Numbered from the stretch's first letter, positions 43,313 to 52,712 are shown. The stretch: DNA of 64,000 bases from Brevibacillus brevis (GCF_900637055.1 NZ_LR134338.1:4925001-4989000); one strand, 5' to 3'. The notes: generated by a model not told the origin, from the sequence alone. Numbers and translations: made by a program.

Positions 43313-44185
43313 TTAATCGATGAATGCTATCTCACCCTGCTCCATAAAGCGCACAAATGCCTTGACCATTTGCAGGTCCATTGAGTCGGCATGATAAAAC
43401 ATCCAGGTACTTCGCTTGATCGGTTCCCCTTCTGCTGTGGTCAGCTCAATCATGTGCAGATCGTCTTTGCCATTCAGCACGCCTCGTGGAAGGATAGCGT
43501 ACCCCAAACCGTTTGCTACCATTTCACTGCATGTATCAGCCTTGTCGACCTCCATGCCGATCAGTGGTGGTTGGGAAAATCGTTCGGTCCACCAGTCGTC
43601 CACTAAGGCCCGCAGCATCGGATCGGTCTCATAGTCGATTCGCGGCAGGGTGGGCAGGTCGTCGATATGAATAGGCTCCGTGGAAACGACATAGACCGAT
43701 TCCTCGAACAGCAAATATTTTTGATCGGACCAGTTGTAGCTTCCCCGTACGAAGCCTACGTGTACGTCCTGATTATACACGGACTTGTAGACGTCTTTGC
43801 TCCATCCGGTCATCACCTTGTACTCTACGTTTGGATAGGCTTCCTTGAACTTTTTCAAGATCATTGGGAGCTTGTACCGCGCAAAATAGTTGGAAACCCC
43901 CAGCCGGAGCGTACCATTGACCTCGTCTCCCATGTTCAAGACATGCTCCTTGATATTGCGCAGTCTGAGGAGCATTTCATCCGCACATTTAGCCAAATAC
44001 TCGCCTTGAGGAGTGAAATGAACGCCTCTACTCCCCCGTTGCACGATCTGAACGCCAAATTCTTTTTCAATCTGCCGCAGTCTTTTGGTCAGCGCAGGCT
44101 GGGACAAATACAAGCTTTCGGCTGTTTTTGTGATGTTTTGTTCCTGGTACAAGGTTTGGAGAATGTACCAATCGCGATATTCCAT
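43313..44185 (-). CDS. LysR-family transcriptional regulator
   Basis: 290 residues. The N-terminal winged helix reads YILQTLYQEQNITKTAESLYLSQPALTKRLRQIEKEFG; the rest is the LysR effector domain. It begins two bases after terC and has GGAG inside the terC end, so the two are co-transcribed. The AbrB-family permease and tctCBA further along the same strand could be targets, because LysR proteins of the CitR type control carboxylate genes. No LTTR box (T-N11-A) was confidently placed. Confidence 0.88.
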   Translation of the reverse strand: MEYRDWYILQTLYQEQNITKTAESLYLSQPALTKRLRQIEKEFGVQIVQRGSRGVHFTPQGEYLAKCADEMLLRLRNIKEHVLNMGDEVNGTLRLGVSNYFARYKLPMILKKFKEAYPNVEYKVMTGWSKDVYKSVYNQDVHVGFVRGSYNWSDQKYLLFEESVYVVSTEPIHIDDLPTLPRIDYETDPMLRALVDDWWTERFSQPPLIGMEVDKADTCSEMVANGLGYAILPRGVLNGKDDLHMIELTTAEGEPIKRSTWMFYHADSMDLQMVKAFVRFMEQGEIAFID

Positions 44186-44187
44186 AG

Positions 44188-44889
44188 CTATAGTGTCTCC
44201 GCATGATTATTTGTCACTTCTTTATTTAACACATTTTTCTCCTTTCTTTTCAAATAGTTTCCAATCACGATCACCAGAAGTGCCAATGCTACCGGCAAAA
44301 TCATATGCAGCGAAGGCATTACCCCCTCCAGGAAGCTGCCAACTGCTTTGTCTCCTACAATCATTTCTCCAGCTGTATACCCAAGCAAAGCCGCTCCCAA
44401 TAATACGATGATGGGAAAACGGTTCATCAGCTTCATCAGCAGCTGGCTTCCCCAAATGATGAGCGGAATGCTGATGGCAAGACCGATGATGACCAAAACC
44501 AGGTTCCCGTTCGCTGCTCCCGCTACGGCAATGACATTGTCCAGACTCATAATCAGATCGGCAAAAATAATGGTTTTGAGTGCCTCAATAAAGCTCGATC
44601 CGCCACCAATGTGACTGTCCTCATCTTCACCTTTTAACAGCTTGACCGCAATCCAGATGAGCAGAAGTCCTCCGACGACCTGGACAAACGGGATTTTCAA
44701 CAGCCAAATGGCAATGAAGGTAAGGATGATCCGCAGTCCGATTGCACCGAAGCTCCCCCAAAAAGTGGCTTTTTTCTGCAGCTCTGGACTCAGGTTGCGA
44801 CAGGCAAGAGCAATAACGACTGCATTGTCGCCGCTCAGGACCAGGTTGATCATAATGATTTGTAGTAAGCTAAGTAAGTATTCTGTCAT
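44188..44889 (-). CDS. TerC-family membrane protein (YjbE type)
   Basis: 233 residues with seven membrane helices. TerC motifs are NLVLSGDNAVVIALACRNL near the N-terminus and FADLIMSLDNVIAVAGAA in the middle, with the paired acidic residues thought to bind metal. Bacillus relatives export manganese or feed metal to secreted enzymes. ATG 44889 has GGAGGGAG upstream. No yybP-ykoY manganese riboswitch is recognisable in the leader. It heads the terC-lysR unit. Confidence 0.88.
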   Translation of the reverse strand: MTEYLLSLLQIIMINLVLSGDNAVVIALACRNLSPELQKKATFWGSFGAIGLRIILTFIAIWLLKIPFVQVVGGLLLIWIAVKLLKGEDEDSHIGGGSSFIEALKTIIFADLIMSLDNVIAVAGAANGNLVLVIIGLAISIPLIIWGSQLLMKLMNRFPIIVLLGAALLGYTAGEMIVGDKAVGSFLEGVMPSLHMILPVALALLVIVIGNYLKRKEKNVLNKEVTNNHAETL

Positions 44890-45004
44890 GATGTCTCCCT
44901 CCAATATTGCTGATACTGACAATAATAGACCTATCTTTTCGTTAGTGCAGTATTATTTCTATTATTTGCATATATTTTTTTTGAAAGCGCTTGTTTGAGA
45001 ATAG

Positions 45005-45028
45005 AAAAAACCTGTCAGTCAAAGACAG
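45005..45028 (-). terminator. Terminator of the 45.0-45.8 kb hypothetical gene pair
   Basis: CCTGTC pairs with GACAGG around TTTGACT, followed by TTTTTTC on the minus strand. Confidence 0.85.
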
Positions 45029-45029
45029 G

Positions 45030-45326
45030 CTACTTCTTGTATCCATACACAGAATAATCCGCCCGCACTTTTCGAATCGCTAGCCAAACCGGCAATCCTC
45101 TCGCTACCCAACGCAAGGCGGACATAATATTTTGTTCATTTTCAAACTGCTCGACAATGATGAAGGTCTTTTCATTGATGTACGTCTGCAGCTCCTCCCA
45201 GCCCATTGCCGAATAGCGGTCATTACCGTACGTTTTCAGCGCCAAAAAGTCTTCGCGTTTTGGGTCCTTCAGCTGGAGGAGATGTTGAATGGCTCTCGCG
45301 CATTCAGAATGAATGGTGTTATTCAT
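45030..45326 (-). CDS. Unknown protein
   Basis: 98 residues, soluble, slightly basic at the C-terminus (AIRKVRADYSVYGYKK). I recognise no family. ATG 45326 has GAGG 9 nt upstream; GTG 45341, the start of the longer frame, has no ribosome site. It lies 11 bp after the preceding secreted-protein gene and shares its transcript and terminator. Confidence 0.6.
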   Translation of the reverse strand: MNNTIHSECARAIQHLLQLKDPKREDFLALKTYGNDRYSAMGWEELQTYINEKTFIIVEQFENEQNIMSALRWVARGLPVWLAIRKVRADYSVYGYKK

Positions 45327-45337
45327 GATGCCATGCC

Positions 45338-45793
45338 TCACTTTGGTACGGGATGACTTTTTTCCAGCACCTGATATTTTTTGCTTTCTTTCCTGACGAT
45401 TTCGATTGCGATTTTGTTCTTATCTGGTACGTCTTTTATCGTGTAGTATGTACTGCCCGGGATGTAGTAGGGAGTATCCCCCTCTCTGAACTCCTCCCAT
45501 TCGCCTATTCTGCTGACTACCCCAAGCTTGCTATCTAGATTGGTTTCATTTAGCTCCTCTTCAATCGGAACGTAATAGATTCCATCATGAACAAGGTATT
45601 CAAAAGATCTTTCCTCTGATTTTTCAAACCAATTGGCATCTTGCGAATCTAAATTTGTAGTTTCCATGGTGGGAAGAAGAGGGGTTGCCTGTTGCGCTTT
45701 GATCGAGTCTTCCATTTTGACGATCCCCATGCCCGCACTGCCAATTCCAAGAACGCTCATGAAAAGGATGGCAAAAAGCCATTTACGATTCAT
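45338..45793 (-). CDS. Membrane-anchored or secreted protein of unknown function
   Basis: 151 residues. An N-terminal hydrophobic helix (WLFAILFMSVLGIGSAGMGIV) serves as signal anchor or uncleaved signal. The outer domain has regular strands (YLVHDGIYYVPIEEE, YYIPGSTYYTIKDV, KIAIEIVRKES) without a motif I can name. It is the first gene of a two-gene unit with the 98-residue protein. Confidence 0.65.
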   Translation of the reverse strand: MNRKWLFAILFMSVLGIGSAGMGIVKMEDSIKAQQATPLLPTMETTNLDSQDANWFEKSEERSFEYLVHDGIYYVPIEEELNETNLDSKLGVVSRIGEWEEFREGDTPYYIPGSTYYTIKDVPDKNKIAIEIVRKESKKYQVLEKSHPVPK

Positions 45794-45837
45794 CCATCAC
45801 CCACCACCCAGCACAAGATACACCATCTTCCTCCATG

Positions 45838-46059
45838 TTAAACGATCACAGCAAGCTTCGCACGCAAATAAAAAAGGCCATCATCACTTTGGTAGGATAA
45901 CGACCTTTTGTGCTTCTGTTGATTCAGTTTTTCTGCTTTAGTCTTCGTCGTCCGTTGTCTCATGTCAGTGAATGCAAAGATACTTCTGTTGAGCTCTGGG
46001 TTTCTTTTGCCTTCACGGGCCAGCTTTTCCCGTTGCTTGCGTGCTGCGCTTTTTGCCAT
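45838..46059 (-). CDS. Small basic conserved protein of Bacilli (YqkK-like)
   Basis: 73 residues, very basic and without hydrophobic helices: MAKSAARKQREKLAREG, then NPELNRSIFAF and KTKAEKLNQQKHKRS. This layout resembles a small protein widespread in Bacillaceae (YqkK-like, from memory), possibly nucleic-acid binding. AAGGAGTGAAAG precedes the ATG. Confidence 0.65.
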   Translation of the reverse strand: MAKSAARKQREKLAREGKRNPELNRSIFAFTDMRQRTTKTKAEKLNQQKHKRSLSYQSDDGLFYLRAKLAVIV

Positions 46060-46389
46060 TGTCTTTCACTCCTTTTTACGGCTCTTGCAATGAATACCGT
46101 CCTTGATGTTATCATAGAACGCTTCCTGTGTGGTTGCAACGAAAATAGTGAAATTGCCTATAACTCTTGTCCGCGTGGAAAACCAAGTGTATTCCAATCG
46201 GGTTCTGCGCTCTGAATTCGACCGCAACTGGCGTACGGTAATCTCCAGAACTGGTTACGTTATTTATATTGCAACAGCGAATCGGGCAAAAATCACTGTA
46301 CTGCTCTCAGATGAATCTAGTATTGGTTGGCGGTGGGGGTACCAGTCATTATAGCAAACCGCATATTGCAAAGGACTTGTAAGATGTGG
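46060..46389. other. Intergenic stretch with no recognisable gene
   Basis: About 330 bp upstream of the small basic protein. Short open frames exist but lack ribosome sites and family features. It should hold the promoter of the small basic protein on the minus strand; I see nothing else. Confidence 0.5.
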
Positions 46390-46433
46390 GAATCGCCCTG
46401 CTTAGTATTGCTTGTGGCAGGGCGATTTTCATG
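46389..46433. terminator. Terminator of the GRAM-domain gene
   Basis: AATCGCCCTGC pairs with GCAGGGCGATT around a 16-nt loop. The trailing T-run is better on the plus strand, but it lies directly past the minus-strand GRAM gene. Confidence 0.7.
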
Positions 46434-46444
46434 GAACGGATAGC

Positions 46445-46786
46445 TCACCTCGTCTTAATGATCACCGTCATTTTTTGCTTCATTTTTGTATCCTGAATCA
46501 TTCCAATGATCTCCGCTCGTTTCCACACAACAAATTTATGCTCTTGACCGTTATGCATCTTGATTTTCATTCCGTTTGGGATCACGAACAACGTATTCCG
46601 CTTTTCAACTGCCGCAATATCTTTCAAGTTTAATTCGAGAGGTTGTGTTTGAATATTGAGACTGTGTGGTTGAAAATAGAGTCTTTCACTCGTAATCGTT
46701 AACCTCCCACCTACTCCTTCCATTCCTCTGAATAGGTTTGCCGCTATATTCTCTTGCACGATCGATTCGTTTCCCCTGAGTTCCAT
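46445..46786 (-). CDS. GRAM-domain protein
   Basis: 113 residues, essentially one GRAM (PH-like) domain: NLFRGMEGVGGRLTITSERLYFQPH, then the strand LELNLKDIAAVEKRNTLFVIPNGMKIKM and a C-terminal helix. GRAM proteins bind lipids or act as small scaffolds; the role here is unknown. ATG 46786 has AAAGGAAG upstream; longer frames to 46846 lack a ribosome site. Confidence 0.78.
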   Translation of the reverse strand: MELRGNESIVQENIAANLFRGMEGVGGRLTITSERLYFQPHSLNIQTQPLELNLKDIAAVEKRNTLFVIPNGMKIKMHNGQEHKFVVWKRAEIIGMIQDTKMKQKMTVIIKTR

Positions 46787-46925
46787 TGCTTCCTTTTTCC
46801 CCTCCGACATACGATTCGTTTTTTCTCGAATTGGTAGGCACTTCATATTACCATAATTAGGAATGGAGAGACACAGTAGATGGCTTCAACGATCTACTGC
46901 GCTTCTTTTCATGAACAATCCCTAC

Positions 46926-47462
46926 CTATTCAAAAAAAGCACGAGAGTATTCAACAACTCCAGAAACATTGGCCAAGGCATTTTCTCGCAGCTCCAATGC
47001 CATAAATACCTCATCCGGTACTTCGAAAGGTGCTTTTATTCCCCATCGGGAAGCTTTTTGGAAGCCAAACTTCGGGTAATATCCGGGGTGCCCGAGGACA
47101 ACAACAGATTGGTATCCCAGTTCTTTGGCTTTTTGGAGGGCTTCGAGAATTAACTTCTTTCCTATGCCTTTGCTTTGGTGATCGGGCAAGACGGAAACGG
47201 GGGCGAGCGCAAGTGACTCTATGCTCTGATTGTCGTTGCGAATGTTTATTTTCGACAAAAGAATATGTCCCACGATCTTTTGATTCTCTTCATCAATCGC
47301 GACTAGAGATAACGCAGGGATGAATGCATCCGATTTTCTGATGCGAGACACCAATTCATGTTCTTTGTGATCGGTGAACTCCGCATTCGCGAATGCATTT
47401 TTTACGACCTGTTCAGTAACGGAATAATCATCTACCTGTTCGACTCTAATCCTCATGTCCAT
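46926..47462 (-). CDS. GNAT family N-acetyltransferase (YhbS-like)
   Basis: 178 residues matching the COG3153 group: VEQVDDYSVTEQVVKNAFANAE at the start, ALAPVSVLPDHQSKGIGKKLILEALQKAKELGYQSVVVLGHPGYYPKFGF with the acetyl-CoA motif and the characteristic GHPxYYPKFGF. The substrate is unknown. AGGAG lies 10 nt before the ATG. Confidence 0.88.
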   Translation of the reverse strand: MDMRIRVEQVDDYSVTEQVVKNAFANAEFTDHKEHELVSRIRKSDAFIPALSLVAIDEENQKIVGHILLSKINIRNDNQSIESLALAPVSVLPDHQSKGIGKKLILEALQKAKELGYQSVVVLGHPGYYPKFGFQKASRWGIKAPFEVPDEVFMALELRENALANVSGVVEYSRAFFE

Positions 47463-47520
47463 TGTTCACATCTCCTATTCGCTACCGATTGTGTTGCCCA
47501 TATGTTATCACATTTATACG

Positions 47521-47560
47521 GCAAAACACCCTGCTCGTATGCCTTGAGCAGGGCGTTTCG
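47521..47560 (-). terminator. Terminator of the chemoreceptor gene
   Basis: GCCCTGCTC pairs with GAGCAGGG(T), followed by GTTTTG on the minus strand. Confidence 0.8.
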
Positions 47561-47578
47561 TTTGTGCAAGGATACAGG

Positions 47579-49558
47579 TTAATAGGTAAACTTATTGATC
47601 AATACTTTCAGCTCTTCCGCCAATGACGATAAGGATTGAGCGGAGGATGAGATCTCTTGCATGGATGCGAGCTGCTCCTCAGTAGAGGCTGCTACTTCCT
47701 CGGCTGTTTCTGCATTGCTTTTCGCGATGGTGACAAGCACATTGGCTGTCGCGGTTACTTCCTGAACAGCAGCCAAGATTTGCTGTGCGATCAAGGAAAC
47801 CTCTGCGATATGTGGATTGGTCAGTCTGGTGCTTTCCATAATGCCTTCAAACTTGTGAATCGTCTCCTCCGAAACGTTCAAGCCTGCTGCAACATCCAGT
47901 CTGACTTTTTCCATGTTGTCGACGGATTGCTTGGTTTCCCGCTGAATCTCTGTGATCAATTCAGAAATTTGCTTGGCCGACAATTGTGATTGCTCAGCCA
48001 ATAGCCGCACCTCTGTAGCTACAACTGCAAAGCCTTTGCCATGCTCACCAGCCCGCGCCGCTTCAATCGCTGCATTCAATGCCAGCAAATTCGTCTGCTG
48101 GGCAATTCCGCTGATGACATCCGAGATCGTGCCAATTTCTTTCGAACGATCATAGAGCGATTTGGTCATGCGATCCGACTGTTCTACCGATTCATGAATC
48201 GACTTCATTTGACTCATGACCTGAGCGACAAAGCTGCCACCTTCTTCCGCCTGAACCGTCGTTTGCTGAGCGGTATCCGACAACACATTGACACTCTCTA
48301 CAATCCGTGTGACCCCTTCCGAAATGTCCTGCAATGAACGAACATTTTGGTCGATTCCGCTCGTTTGTTGTTCTGCGCTGCCAGCTACGTCCTGAACAGC
48401 AGTCGTTACATGCTCGGTTGTAATGCTCGTCTGCTGCGCACTGGCAGTCAATTGCTCCGAAGACGCTGCAACTTGCTCCGCTCTGGCCTCGACATCGGAA
48501 ATGAGCGTGCGCAGGTTATCCTGCATCGTGTTAAACGCATGACCGAGCTCACCGATTTCATCGGTTGACCGCACTTTAATCGGGTCAGTCAAAATACCTT
48601 GGCTCACTCTGACTGCATGTACCTTCACTTCCTGGATGGACTGGAGAAGGGAACGCATTACAGCTGCTACAATGAGTCCTCCCAGCAGCAAGCAGATCGT
48701 GATCGTCCAAAACGTTTGTGCGAAAATCGGCTGTGCAGCATCCTCAACCTCTGACAGATGCATCGACCCGGCGATTTTCCAGCCTGTAGCCGGATTCGTC
48801 ACATAGTAGATCTGTTTCGGGATGCTTTTCTCCTCGTATTGGAATTGACCTGTTTCTCCTTGGTACATGTTGTCGTAAAAACTATCTTGTGCCAACGTCC
48901 CTGCCTGATTTTCCGGGTGGACGACATACTTCTTATTGCTGTCCAGTACGATAACATCTCCATTGGAACCGATGCTGACTGAGTTTGCCAGTTGTTTGAT
49001 CTGTTCAATCCCAACTGTAATGCAGATAACCCCTGCTCCATCCTCCGTCGTTCTTGCTACCGCTACTAAAACCTCACCGGATACTGCCGAAATATATGGC
49101 TCCGTAACGACGACAGTCCCCTTGTTTTCCATCGCTCTTTTGTACCAGTCTCTCGTCCGCGGATCAAACCCTGCCTGCACTTCTTGCTTGGGTGCGCGGA
49201 AGTACTGTCCGTCAACCGTTCCCAGACTGATACTGGACGCTTCTGGATGCATACCCATATAGGAATCAAAATGATGCATGATTTCTTCTTGAACCTCAGC
49301 TGATTTAACGCCAGGTGTGATATCTTTTGCCAAATAGTTAGCATCCTTCTTTTTGCCCTCAAACGTACTGCTGACGATGGAGTTGACCAAATCTACGTTT
49401 TCGTTGGCGCTGTCCATGATCTGTTTTTCAATTTCTTGTTTCGCTTGATTGTAAGCCAGGCTTCCAACGACAAGAGAAGGGACTAGCAGAATCAAGAGAA
49501 ATGTGATGATGAGTTTGGTTCGATAGCTTCTGAACCAATTCCTAAGGTTAACTTTCAC
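47579..49558 (-). CDS. Methyl-accepting chemotaxis protein (dCache-type)
   Basis: 659 residues: membrane helix 1 (about 15-35), a long extracellular dCache domain (about 40-275, with [32 protein letters not shown] and [16 protein letters not shown]), helix 2 (about 282-303), HAMP, and a cytoplasmic signalling domain with the hairpin tip [45 protein letters not shown]. The DxxxR-like WYKRA region suggests an amino-acid or amine ligand, but that is a guess. GTG start at 49558 with a weak AAGAAGA site. Confidence 0.92.
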   Translation of the reverse strand: MKVNLRNWFRSYRTKLIITFLLILLVPSLVVGSLAYNQAKQEIEKQIMDSANENVDLVNSIVSSTFEGKKKDANYLAKDITPGVKSAEVQEEIMHHFDSYMGMHPEASSISLGTVDGQYFRAPKQEVQAGFDPRTRDWYKRAMENKGTVVVTEPYISAVSGEVLVAVARTTEDGAGVICITVGIEQIKQLANSVSIGSNGDVIVLDSNKKYVVHPENQAGTLAQDSFYDNMYQGETGQFQYEEKSIPKQIYYVTNPATGWKIAGSMHLSEVEDAAQPIFAQTFWTITICLLLGGLIVAAVMRSLLQSIQEVKVHAVRVSQGILTDPIKVRSTDEIGELGHAFNTMQDNLRTLISDVEARAEQVAASSEQLTASAQQTSITTEHVTTAVQDVAGSAEQQTSGIDQNVRSLQDISEGVTRIVESVNVLSDTAQQTTVQAEEGGSFVAQVMSQMKSIHESVEQSDRMTKSLYDRSKEIGTISDVISGIAQQTNLLALNAAIEAARAGEHGKGFAVVATEVRLLAEQSQLSAKQISELITEIQRETKQSVDNMEKVRLDVAAGLNVSEETIHKFEGIMESTRLTNPHIAEVSLIAQQILAAVQEVTATANVLVTIAKSNAETAEEVAASTEEQLASMQEISSSAQSLSSLAEELKVLINKFTY

Positions 49559-49715
49559 TTCATTTCATCTTCTTTCTAAGTTGTATTAGGATAAACGTTT
49601 CATATTGGTGAAGTCCTAATTTTTTATATCGGAAACGAAGAGAGGTTAATTAAGTAAAAAATATATAGAACTGTCATAGGTATAAAAAAGCCGGAATTAT
49701 ACAGCCCCCGAGGCC

Positions 49716-49758
49716 ATAGAAAAACCGCCCTGCTTATGTGTGATAGGCAGGGCGGTCG
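49716..49758 (-). terminator. Terminator of the 3-hydroxyacyl-CoA dehydrogenase gene
   Basis: ACCGCCCTGC pairs with GCAGGGCGGT, followed by TTTTC on the minus strand. It explains most of the gap between the chemoreceptor and the dehydrogenase. Confidence 0.85.
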
Positions 49759-49866
49759 TAATTGGCTGACTAGTTTGTTTGCTGCGAAATTCCACTGATC
49801 ACTTCGGAGAAGGCGACAATGTCTCAGTGAAAATTTTACGAATAAAGTATTTATCTGTAAACCATT

Positions 49867-50799
49867 TCAACCGCGCTTCATTTTCCCCAAGCGGATGAAC
49901 TGTTCGTCACGTACACGAAGCTTTTCTGAGACAGCCGTATCCTTATACGAGTAAATACCTGCTCCGGTCTTGGTGCCGAGATTGCCTTCTGCTACTCGTT
50001 CCTCAATGATCGCGGGTGCTTTTGTCGAGCCATCCAGCTCAGGCGCCAGGTTATCCATCACGCGCTTCCACGTATCGAGTCCGCCAAAATCTGCCGTCTC
50101 AATAGGCCCGACAAAAGCCCAACGATAGCCAATTCCATCCTTCATCACCGTATCGATCTGGGCTGCATCTGCCACGCCTTCTGCGAGCAAATGAAAAGCT
50201 TCTCTCATCAAAGCTGTTTGCAGCCGATTGGCGATAAAGCCCGGTACATCCTTTTTCAGCAAAACTGGGGACTTCCCGATCTCTTCCATCATTTGCAGCG
50301 TTTTATGAACCACTTCCTGCGCTGTCCTCTCGTGCCTGACTACCTCGACCAGCGGAACCAATTGGGCAGGATTGAAAAAATGTGTAATGATAAAGCGTTG
50401 TGGCGTAGTTGCCTTTTCGATCAGTCTCGCAATCGAAAACGTAGACGTATTGGAAGCAATAATCGCATCTGGCCTTGCGTAATGTTCCAGCTTTTCAAAC
50501 AGCTCCCACTTTAGCTCGATGACTTCTGGTATTGCTTCTGTGATAATTTCTGCAGCAGATACTGCCGCTTGCAAATCCGTGGTCAGGACGATATGCTCGA
50601 GCGCCGCTACTCTAGACTGGTCTGCAATCACTCCCTCTGCAACCAGAAGGGAAAGGCTGTGCTCGATGCTAGCTCTCGCTTTCATCAAAAACTCTTCCTG
50701 CAAATCGTAAAGAGAAACACGAAATCCAGCCAATGCGAATAGCTGCGCGATTCCATGTCCCATAACACCTGATCCGATAACAGCCGCATGCTTTTCCAT
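49867..50799 (-). CDS. 3-hydroxyacyl-CoA dehydrogenase
   Basis: 310 residues. NAD-binding motif AVIGSGVMGHGIAQLFALAG at the N-terminus, the catalytic-histidine element ITHFFNPAQLVPLVEVV, and the C-terminal helical domain (DVPGFIANRLQTALMREAFHLL). It oxidises 3-hydroxyacyl-CoA in beta-oxidation or related degradation; relatives named lambda-crystallin or 3-hydroxybutyryl-CoA dehydrogenase are hard to tell apart. It is divergent from two SDR genes, with which it may form a catabolic set. Confidence 0.9.
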   Translation of the reverse strand: MEKHAAVIGSGVMGHGIAQLFALAGFRVSLYDLQEEFLMKARASIEHSLSLLVAEGVIADQSRVAALEHIVLTTDLQAAVSAAEIITEAIPEVIELKWELFEKLEHYARPDAIIASNTSTFSIARLIEKATTPQRFIITHFFNPAQLVPLVEVVRHERTAQEVVHKTLQMMEEIGKSPVLLKKDVPGFIANRLQTALMREAFHLLAEGVADAAQIDTVMKDGIGYRWAFVGPIETADFGGLDTWKRVMDNLAPELDGSTKAPAIIEERVAEGNLGTKTGAGIYSYKDTAVSEKLRVRDEQFIRLGKMKRG

Positions 50800-50824
50800 T
50801 GAAAGAGCCTCCCAAGGTGAATTA

Positions 50825-50960
50825 GGTTTACTAACAAAGCTTCTACGATCAAATACCTAGTTCCTCCCAGCAAATTCCTACTACTTTTACCGAAATTCAT
50901 TCCTATGGCGCTTGCTGGTAAGGGCAAATTTTTGTACCATTAAAAAACGTTTAGTAAACC
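50825..50960. promoter_or_regulatory. Divergent promoter region with a repeated inverted motif
   Basis: GGTTTACTAA at 50825-50834 occurs again as its exact complement TTAGTAAACC at 50951-50960. The second copy sits in a palindrome GTTTA-g-TAAAC (50949-50959). The spacing across the divergent promoters suggests a shared repressor with two operators. Confidence 0.5.
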
Positions 50961-50998
50961 CAGTTATTGGCATGAACGTTTCATATACGGAGGTACAC

Positions 50999-51700
50999 AT
51001 GAAACTACTGAATAAAGTCGTGGTCATCACAGGAGCCAGTCGAGGATTGGGCCTTGAGATGGCAAATGTTCTCGCAAAAGAAGGAGCGATCGTTTGGGCA
51101 ACCTCTCGAACCGCGCCTCATCCGAACGAAATTGCACACGCTGAACCGGGAAGTGTGACGAATGTACTGCTAGACGTGACTGACGAGCAAAGTGTCCTTG
51201 CCCTATTTGCACATGTACAAAGGTTATACGGACGTCTAGATGTTCTCGTCAACAATGCAGGAGTCGGCGTGTTTAAGCCTGTCGAACAAACAAGCTTAGA
51301 AGAATGGGAGAATGTTTTCCGCACCAATGTAACCGGACTCTTTCTTTGCAGCCGTGAAGGATACAAGGTAATGAAAGCTCACGGAGGCCGTATCATCAAT
51401 ATCTCTAGTGTCTCAGGGTATATTCCCATTGCAGAAAACGGCGTATATGGCGCTTCGAAATTTGCTGTCCAAGGCTTTTCCCAAATTTGCAATGAAGAAT
51501 GGAAAAACGACAATGTAAGAGTCTCCACCATTTTTCCCGGCGCCGTTCATACAAACATGACGGAGGACCGGCATTTTTTTGATCCGAGTGCGATGCTCGT
51601 ACCAAAAGATGTGGCAGATACCGTGTTAGATATCGCCTCCCGTCCCCTCCACGTTCGAATCGATGAAGTCAAAATCCTTCCGCCTAAAGGCGTTCTCTAA
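50999..51700 (+). CDS. Short-chain dehydrogenase/reductase (SDR) 1
   Basis: 233 residues. Cofactor motif TGASRGLGLEMA (TGxxxGxG), NNAG motif VLVNNAGVGVF, catalytic Ser in NISSVSGY and Tyr-x-x-x-Lys (YGASK). An acidic residue at the NAD/NADP switch is not clear. ATG 50999 has ACGGAGGT upstream; a longer frame from 50912 is unsupported. It abuts SDR 2 with no gap. Confidence 0.9.
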   Translation: MKLLNKVVVITGASRGLGLEMANVLAKEGAIVWATSRTAPHPNEIAHAEPGSVTNVLLDVTDEQSVLALFAHVQRLYGRLDVLVNNAGVGVFKPVEQTSLEEWENVFRTNVTGLFLCSREGYKVMKAHGGRIINISSVSGYIPIAENGVYGASKFAVQGFSQICNEEWKNDNVRVSTIFPGAVHTNMTEDRHFFDPSAMLVPKDVADTVLDIASRPLHVRIDEVKILPPKGVL

Positions 51701-51730
51701 ATGACAGATGAAAAGGAGAGTTTACCTATT

Positions 51731-52498
51731 ATGCAGCAAGTAGCAATCATCACAGGAGCAGGCAATGGTATCGGGGCCGCAGCAGCAAAGCTTTTGGCTC
51801 AGAATGGGGTCCGTGTCGCAGTTCTTGATGTACAAGAAGAAAAGGCACAGTTCGTCGCTGAAGAAATTAATCAGGCAGGCGGTCAGGCCTTGCCCATTCG
51901 CTGTGATGTCGGTCAACGAGCGCAGGTTGAAGAAGCCATCCAGCTTGTAGAATCGCATTTCGGGGATATTACCATCATGGTCAACAATGCTGGAGTTGGC
52001 GGTCCATTCCACCGAGTCGACGAAGTCTCCGATGAAGAGTGGGATTGGATCATGAATACCAACTTGAGGAGTGTATTCCTATTTTGCAGAAACCTGCTGC
52101 CTAAAATGAAAGAAAGGAACTATGGGCGGATCGTAAACATCGCTTCTATTCAGGGCTTGCTAGGCTCTGCACATTCATCCACCTACGTCGCTTCCAAACA
52201 CGGCATGATCGGCTATACGAAAACAATTGCTGCGGAATGGGGAGAGCACGGAATTACCTGTAATGCCATCTGTCCGGGATATGTGGATACGGCGATGGGC
52301 GTACGTCCGGAGGATATTTCGGATTACATGAATCGGGTCATCGCCAAAAGTCCGGTGAAACGCGTAGCTCAGCCGTTGGAAATCGCCCAGATGATTTATC
52401 ATCTCGTCGGACCGCATAGCGGGTATATCAATGGAGCGAGCATCACCATGGACGGCGGCATCAGCAGTCATATTGGAATTACGGATCAGTTGTCCTAA
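51731..52498 (+). CDS. Short-chain dehydrogenase/reductase (SDR) 2
   Basis: 255 residues with TGAGNGIGAAAA, Asp after the second strand (VLDVQ, suggesting NAD), NNAGVGGPF, Ser in NIASIQG and YVASK. The C-terminus GYINGASITMDGGISSHIG is typical of FabG-like dehydrogenases. An alternative ATG at 51701 directly follows the SDR 1 stop but has a weak ribosome site; AAGGAGAG lies 12 nt before ATG 51731. The last 25 codons and the terminator are duplicated at 59761-59897. Confidence 0.87.
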   Translation: MQQVAIITGAGNGIGAAAAKLLAQNGVRVAVLDVQEEKAQFVAEEINQAGGQALPIRCDVGQRAQVEEAIQLVESHFGDITIMVNNAGVGGPFHRVDEVSDEEWDWIMNTNLRSVFLFCRNLLPKMKERNYGRIVNIASIQGLLGSAHSSTYVASKHGMIGYTKTIAAEWGEHGITCNAICPGYVDTAMGVRPEDISDYMNRVIAKSPVKRVAQPLEIAQMIYHLVGPHSGYINGASITMDGGISSHIGITDQLS

Positions 52499-52552
52499 TT
52501 CGGACACGTAGAAAAAGCCGCATGCTCAGTCAGCTTCAACCGGGCATGCGGC
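52416..52552 (+). repeat. 137-bp direct repeat, left copy (SDR 2 end plus terminator)
   Basis: It matches 59761-59897 without gaps and with two visible mismatches. It includes the last 27 codons of SDR 2 and its terminator stem. Confidence 0.92.
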
Positions 52553-52560
52553 CTGTCTTT
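52513..52560 (+). terminator. Terminator after SDR 2
   Basis: GCCGCATGC pairs with GCATGCGGC across an 18-nt interior. The T-run is poor here (CTGTCTTTCC); the right-hand copy at 59868-59903 keeps TTTTTT. The difference begins exactly at the repeat end. Confidence 0.8.
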
Positions 52561-52712
52561 CCTCCACCCTTATAGTCCAAATAAGTCATCCATAAAACCA
52601 CCGCTACTGTGATACCTACAGAAACTTTTTTACTTATTCCTATGCAAACGTCAAGATCGAAAAAACTGAATGCTAACAGCCCCAGAAGTATAACCAAGAG
52701 AATTTTTTTGAT
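52536..52712 (-). pseudogene. Small membrane-protein frame with ATC in place of a start codon
   Basis: A 58-codon frame reads (I/M)KKILLVILLGLLAFSFFD..., then a second helix (VSVGITVAVVLWMTYL) and DYKGGGKTGRMPG. It looks like a genuine small two-helix protein. GAGGTGAT lies just upstream, but the first codon is ATC (ATT before it); no ATG, GTG or TTG is in frame. The last six codons come from the SDR 2 terminator, so the frame was cut by the junction. Confidence 0.45.

Noticed and set aside
44982-44997. cre-like sequence TGAAAGCGCTTGTT upstream of terC
   Set aside because: The last two consensus bases (CA) are missing and it lies about 95 bp from the start, so the case is weaker than for the tctC site.
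44890-45005. Possible yybP-ykoY manganese riboswitch in front of terC
   Set aside because: TerC genes often have one, but the leader is too short and AT-rich and lacks the conserved loops.
46130-46354. A 74-codon open frame in the 46 kb gap
   Set aside because: No ribosome site, starts at TTG, no recognisable family or signal; treated as non-coding.
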